A DNA stretch of 7,551 nucleotides from Actinomycetota bacterium (GTDB taxonomy: Bacteria > Actinomycetota > Actinomycetes > Mycobacteriales > Micromonosporaceae): positions 1 to 7,551 of the forward strand of contig VAXX01000480.1 in NCBI GenBank assembly GCA_005885115.1. The letters run 5' to 3'. Position 1 is the first letter of the stretch; each line of letters opens with the position of its first letter. The position numbers were made by a program, and so were the translations under genes. Positions 6,299-7,551 of this stretch are shown in pieces. The notes beneath the pieces are model-generated. The model had not been told where the DNA came from. It searched no databases and saw only the letters and a program-made list of their open reading frames with translations.

Positions 6299-6636
6299 TC
6301 CGACGAGGCGATGTCGTCATCGCCGACCTCAGTCCGGTCGTCGGACACGAACGGGGTGGTCGACGACCGGTTCTGGTCCTCTCCGCCGCCCCGTACAACA
6401 CCTGGCCGATCGGCATGGTCATCATTGCGCCTATCACGTCGACGGATCGCGGTCTGAGACATCACGTCGCCATCGGGAAGGAAGCAGGACTGCGTGGTTC
6501 GAGCTTCGTCATGCCGGAGTATGTCCGGGCAATCTCTCAAAGACGCCTGGCGGACCGACCGCTCGGCGTCGCAACGCCGCAGACGCTGCAGGAAGTGCAG
6601 CGGTGGATCAGCGACTTCACCACGGATCTGAGCTGA
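6295..6636 (+). CDS. mazF: MazF/PemK-family endoribonuclease toxin
   Basis: This 113-residue protein belongs to the MazF/PemK family, whose members cut single-stranded RNA at short motifs and arrest growth when the antitoxin is lost. Family landmarks are RRGDVVIADLSPVVGHE (3-19), GGRRPVLVLS (21-30), the PIT motif with Thr48, SSFVMPEYVRAISQRRL (69-85) and a C-terminal amphipathic helix. Arg24 and Thr48 align with the catalytic Arg and Thr of Bacillus subtilis MazF, so the enzyme appears intact. The GTG start overlaps the antitoxin stop as GTGA. Base composition is lower in GC than the neighbours: the row 6421-6480 has 35 G/C of 60, against 47 of 60 at 4861-4920. This hints at acquisition by transfer. 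The stop is 5 bases from the convergent small gene. Confidence 0.92.
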   Translation: MIRRGDVVIADLSPVVGHERGGRRPVLVLSAAPYNTWPIGMVIIAPITSTDRGLRHHVAIGKEAGLRGSSFVMPEYVRAISQRRLADRPLGVATPQTLQEVQRWISDFTTDLS

Positions 6637-6641
6637 GTCGG

Positions 6642-6881
6642 TCAGGGGGTACGGGCGAAGAAGCGGTGCTGGTGCAGGTGGCGCCAGGCACGGCAGCCGG
6701 CCGAGCGGAAGCCGCCCGTACGCCAGGAATGGTCGGCCTGCACCTGGCTCGCGTGCCCGACCGGCTGGCACGGCGAGTGACCCCGGTCGGCGAACGCGTC
6801 GGCACCGATGGCGAAGATCGCCGTGGCGGTCACGGCGACAGCGGTGATCGCGATCCAGCGGATCCGCCGGAACGGCGCCAT
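6642..6881 (-). CDS. Small secreted protein of unknown function
   Basis: A 79-residue protein that I do not recognise. The evidence that it is real: the start ATG (6879-6881) has a strong ribosome binding site, GAGGAGGG (complement of 6889-6896), 7 bases upstream; nearly every codon ends in G or C; and the N-terminus is a clear Sec-type signal peptide (FRRIRW, then the hydrophobic AITAVAVTATAIFAI and the AxA-like site ADAFA before Asp32). Cleavage there leaves a mature peptide of about 48 residues with two cysteines (Cys38 and Cys63, a possible disulfide), six histidines (35, 43, 51, 68, 70, 72) and a basic tail ending RFFARTP. There is no lipobox or second membrane helix. It converges on the toxin gene with a 5-base gap and diverges from ybaK, so it is probably monocistronic. 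Function cannot be inferred. Confidence 0.72.
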   Translation of the reverse strand: MAPFRRIRWIAITAVAVTATAIFAIGADAFADRGHSPCQPVGHASQVQADHSWRTGGFRSAGCRAWRHLHQHRFFARTP

Positions 6882-6992
6882 CTCGTCACCCTCCTCTTAC
6901 GCTTTTCTTACCTTCCCAAGCTACGGCCTCGAACCAAATCATGGTGCCCCACCCGGCGACCGATCGAGGACATCGCATCGTAGGCTCGGCCG
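6882..6992. promoter_or_regulatory. Divergent intergenic region between the small secreted gene and ybaK
   Basis: These 111 bases must carry promoters for both directions. For ybaK, TAGGCT (6981-6986) is a good -10. For the - strand gene, TAGCTT (complement of 6918-6923) fits TAnnnT and would leave an untranslated leader of about 30 bases containing the strong ribosome binding site. The stretch 6896-6942 is visibly AT-richer than the rest of the window, as expected for a promoter region. I see no convincing -35 boxes or operator palindromes. Confidence 0.5.
6981..6986 (+). promoter_or_regulatory. -10 box of a probable leaderless ybaK promoter
   Basis: TAGGCT fits the actinobacterial TAnnnT pattern and is separated by 6 bases from GTG 6993, so transcription would start at or next to the first base of the start codon. 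TAG at 6981-6983 is also an in-frame stop, so the coding frame cannot begin further upstream. No Shine-Dalgarno sequence lies between. Confidence 0.55.
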
Positions 6993-7472
6993 GTGGCAGG
7001 CCAGGGCACTCCCGCGACCGCGCTGCTGACCAGGCAGAAGGTCGCCCATCGGGTACACGCGTACGCGCACGATCCACGGACCGGCTCCTACGGTACCGAG
7101 GCCGCATCGGCGCTGGGTATCGAGCCCGACCGGTGCTTCAAGACGCTCGTCGCCGAGGTGGACGGGGGGCTGGTCGTGGCGGTCGTACCGGTGAGCGGGT
7201 CGCTGGACCTCAAGGCGCTCGCGGTGGCGGTCGGCGGGAAACGTGCCGGAATGGCTGACCCAAGTTCAGCCGAACGGACGACCGGGTACGTCCGGGGCGG
7301 CATCAGCCCGCTCGGACAGCGCAAGCGCCTGCCGACCGTGATCGACGCGTCCGCCACCGACCTGCCGACCATGTACGTGTCGGCCGGCCGGCGCGGGCTG
7401 GAGATCGAGCTGGCGCCGGCCGATCTGGTCCGGCTCACCGGCGCGACACTCGCCCCGATCGCCGGGCCGTGA
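6993..7472 (+). CDS. ybaK: YbaK-type aminoacyl-tRNA deacylase
   Basis: This 159-residue protein belongs to the YbaK/ProX editing family. Characterised YbaK hydrolyses Cys-tRNA(Pro), formed by mischarging of proline tRNA with cysteine, acting in trans with prolyl-tRNA synthetase in the cytoplasm. Conserved features are the N-terminal GTPATALL (5-12), AYAHDP (23-28), YGTEAASALG (33-42), FKTL (49-52) with Lys50 at the position of the essential YbaK lysine, TGYVRGGISPLGQRKRLPT (97-115) and SAGRRGLEIELAPADL (130-145). Length and both termini match complete family members. The GTG start is the first possible one after the in-frame TAG at 6981 and has no ribosome binding site; a -10 box 6 bases upstream indicates a leaderless mRNA. 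It is single-gene in context. Its stop codon is part of a tandem repeat. Confidence 0.92.
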   Translation: MAGQGTPATALLTRQKVAHRVHAYAHDPRTGSYGTEAASALGIEPDRCFKTLVAEVDGGLVVAVVPVSGSLDLKALAVAVGGKRAGMADPSSAERTTGYVRGGISPLGQRKRLPTVIDASATDLPTMYVSAGRRGLEIELAPADLVRLTGATLAPIAGP

Positions 7473-7524
7473 CCGCGGAGCCCTGACCGCGGAGCCCTGA
7501 CCGCGCGGGCCCTAACCGCGGACC
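7470..7524 (+). repeat. 14-bp tandem repeat overlapping the ybaK stop
   Basis: TGACCGCGGAGCCC occurs twice without change (7470-7483 and 7484-7497), followed by a 15-base variant (7498-7512) and a partial unit starting TAACCGCGGACC (7513-7524). The first unit begins with the ybaK stop codon. Because the unit is 14 bases long, successive TGA triplets fall in all three + frames. The units contain the palindrome CCGCGG but no long stem-loop with a T-run. Confidence 0.85.
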
Positions 7525-7550
7525 GGGGCCGGGATGCCGTGCCAGGAGCG
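7512..7550 (-). CDS. Possible C-terminus of a convergent gene (partial)
   Basis: On the - strand the frame entering from the right edge reads RSWHGIPAPVRG and then TAG (complement of 7512-7514). The codons have the G/C third positions of real genes here. Twelve codons are too few to identify a product or be sure of coding. If real, the gene converges on ybaK with about 39 bases between stops, all occupied by the tandem repeat. Confidence 0.3.
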   Translation of the reverse strand, partial: RSWHGIPAPVRG

Positions 7551-7551
7551 C

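Noticed and set aside
1..7551. CRISPR arrays, tRNA or rRNA genes, and insertion sequences
   Set aside because: No regularly spaced repeats, cloverleaf-like sequence, transposase-like frame or terminal inverted repeats were seen on either strand.

Overview
The window is high-GC DNA with dense, short-spaced genes, codons ending almost always in G or C, GTG starts, 1-4 base start/stop overlaps and probable leaderless promoters. This points to an actinobacterium. The frequent GTAC/GGTACC in coding DNA is reminiscent of Micromonosporaceae, but that placement is an impression; no rRNA or other phylogenetic marker is present.

Bases 1-3970 hold a CUT2-type sugar ABC import operon on the + strand: the 3' part of a XylF-like sugar-binding protein, a single-domain XylG-like ATPase, a XylH-like permease and a ROK-family repressor-like gene. 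A 19-bp stem-loop lies between xylF and xylG. The ROK gene is broken: the reading frame shifts near base 3563, and the segment that should carry the ROK zinc motif (CxCGxxGC) is missing, consistent with a deletion of about 70 bases. If the assembly is right, the likely local regulator of the sugar operon is defective.

Bases 4040-5985 hold a two-gene unit coupled by a GTGA overlap: a lipoprotein with two copies of an undescribed-looking domain (a cysteine pair is kept only in copy 1), and a SAM-dependent methyltransferase of the THUMP-like family.

Bases 6007-6636 hold a MazEF-like toxin-antitoxin pair, also with a GTGA overlap, probably leaderless and visibly lower in GC than its neighbours. 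A small secreted protein is encoded on the - strand at 6642-6881, ending 5 bases from the toxin stop. Divergent from it, a YbaK-type aminoacyl-tRNA deacylase (6993-7472) starts at a GTG that looks leaderless. Its stop codon lies in the first unit of a 14-bp tandem repeat that places stops in all three + frames. A convergent gene may end at 7512 on the - strand.

I found no RNA gene, CRISPR array or insertion sequence. No stretch longer than 300 bases lacks a gene. I do not see a large new multi-gene system. The best leads are the truncated ROK gene, the intercistronic hairpin, the duplicated-domain lipoprotein and the small secreted protein.
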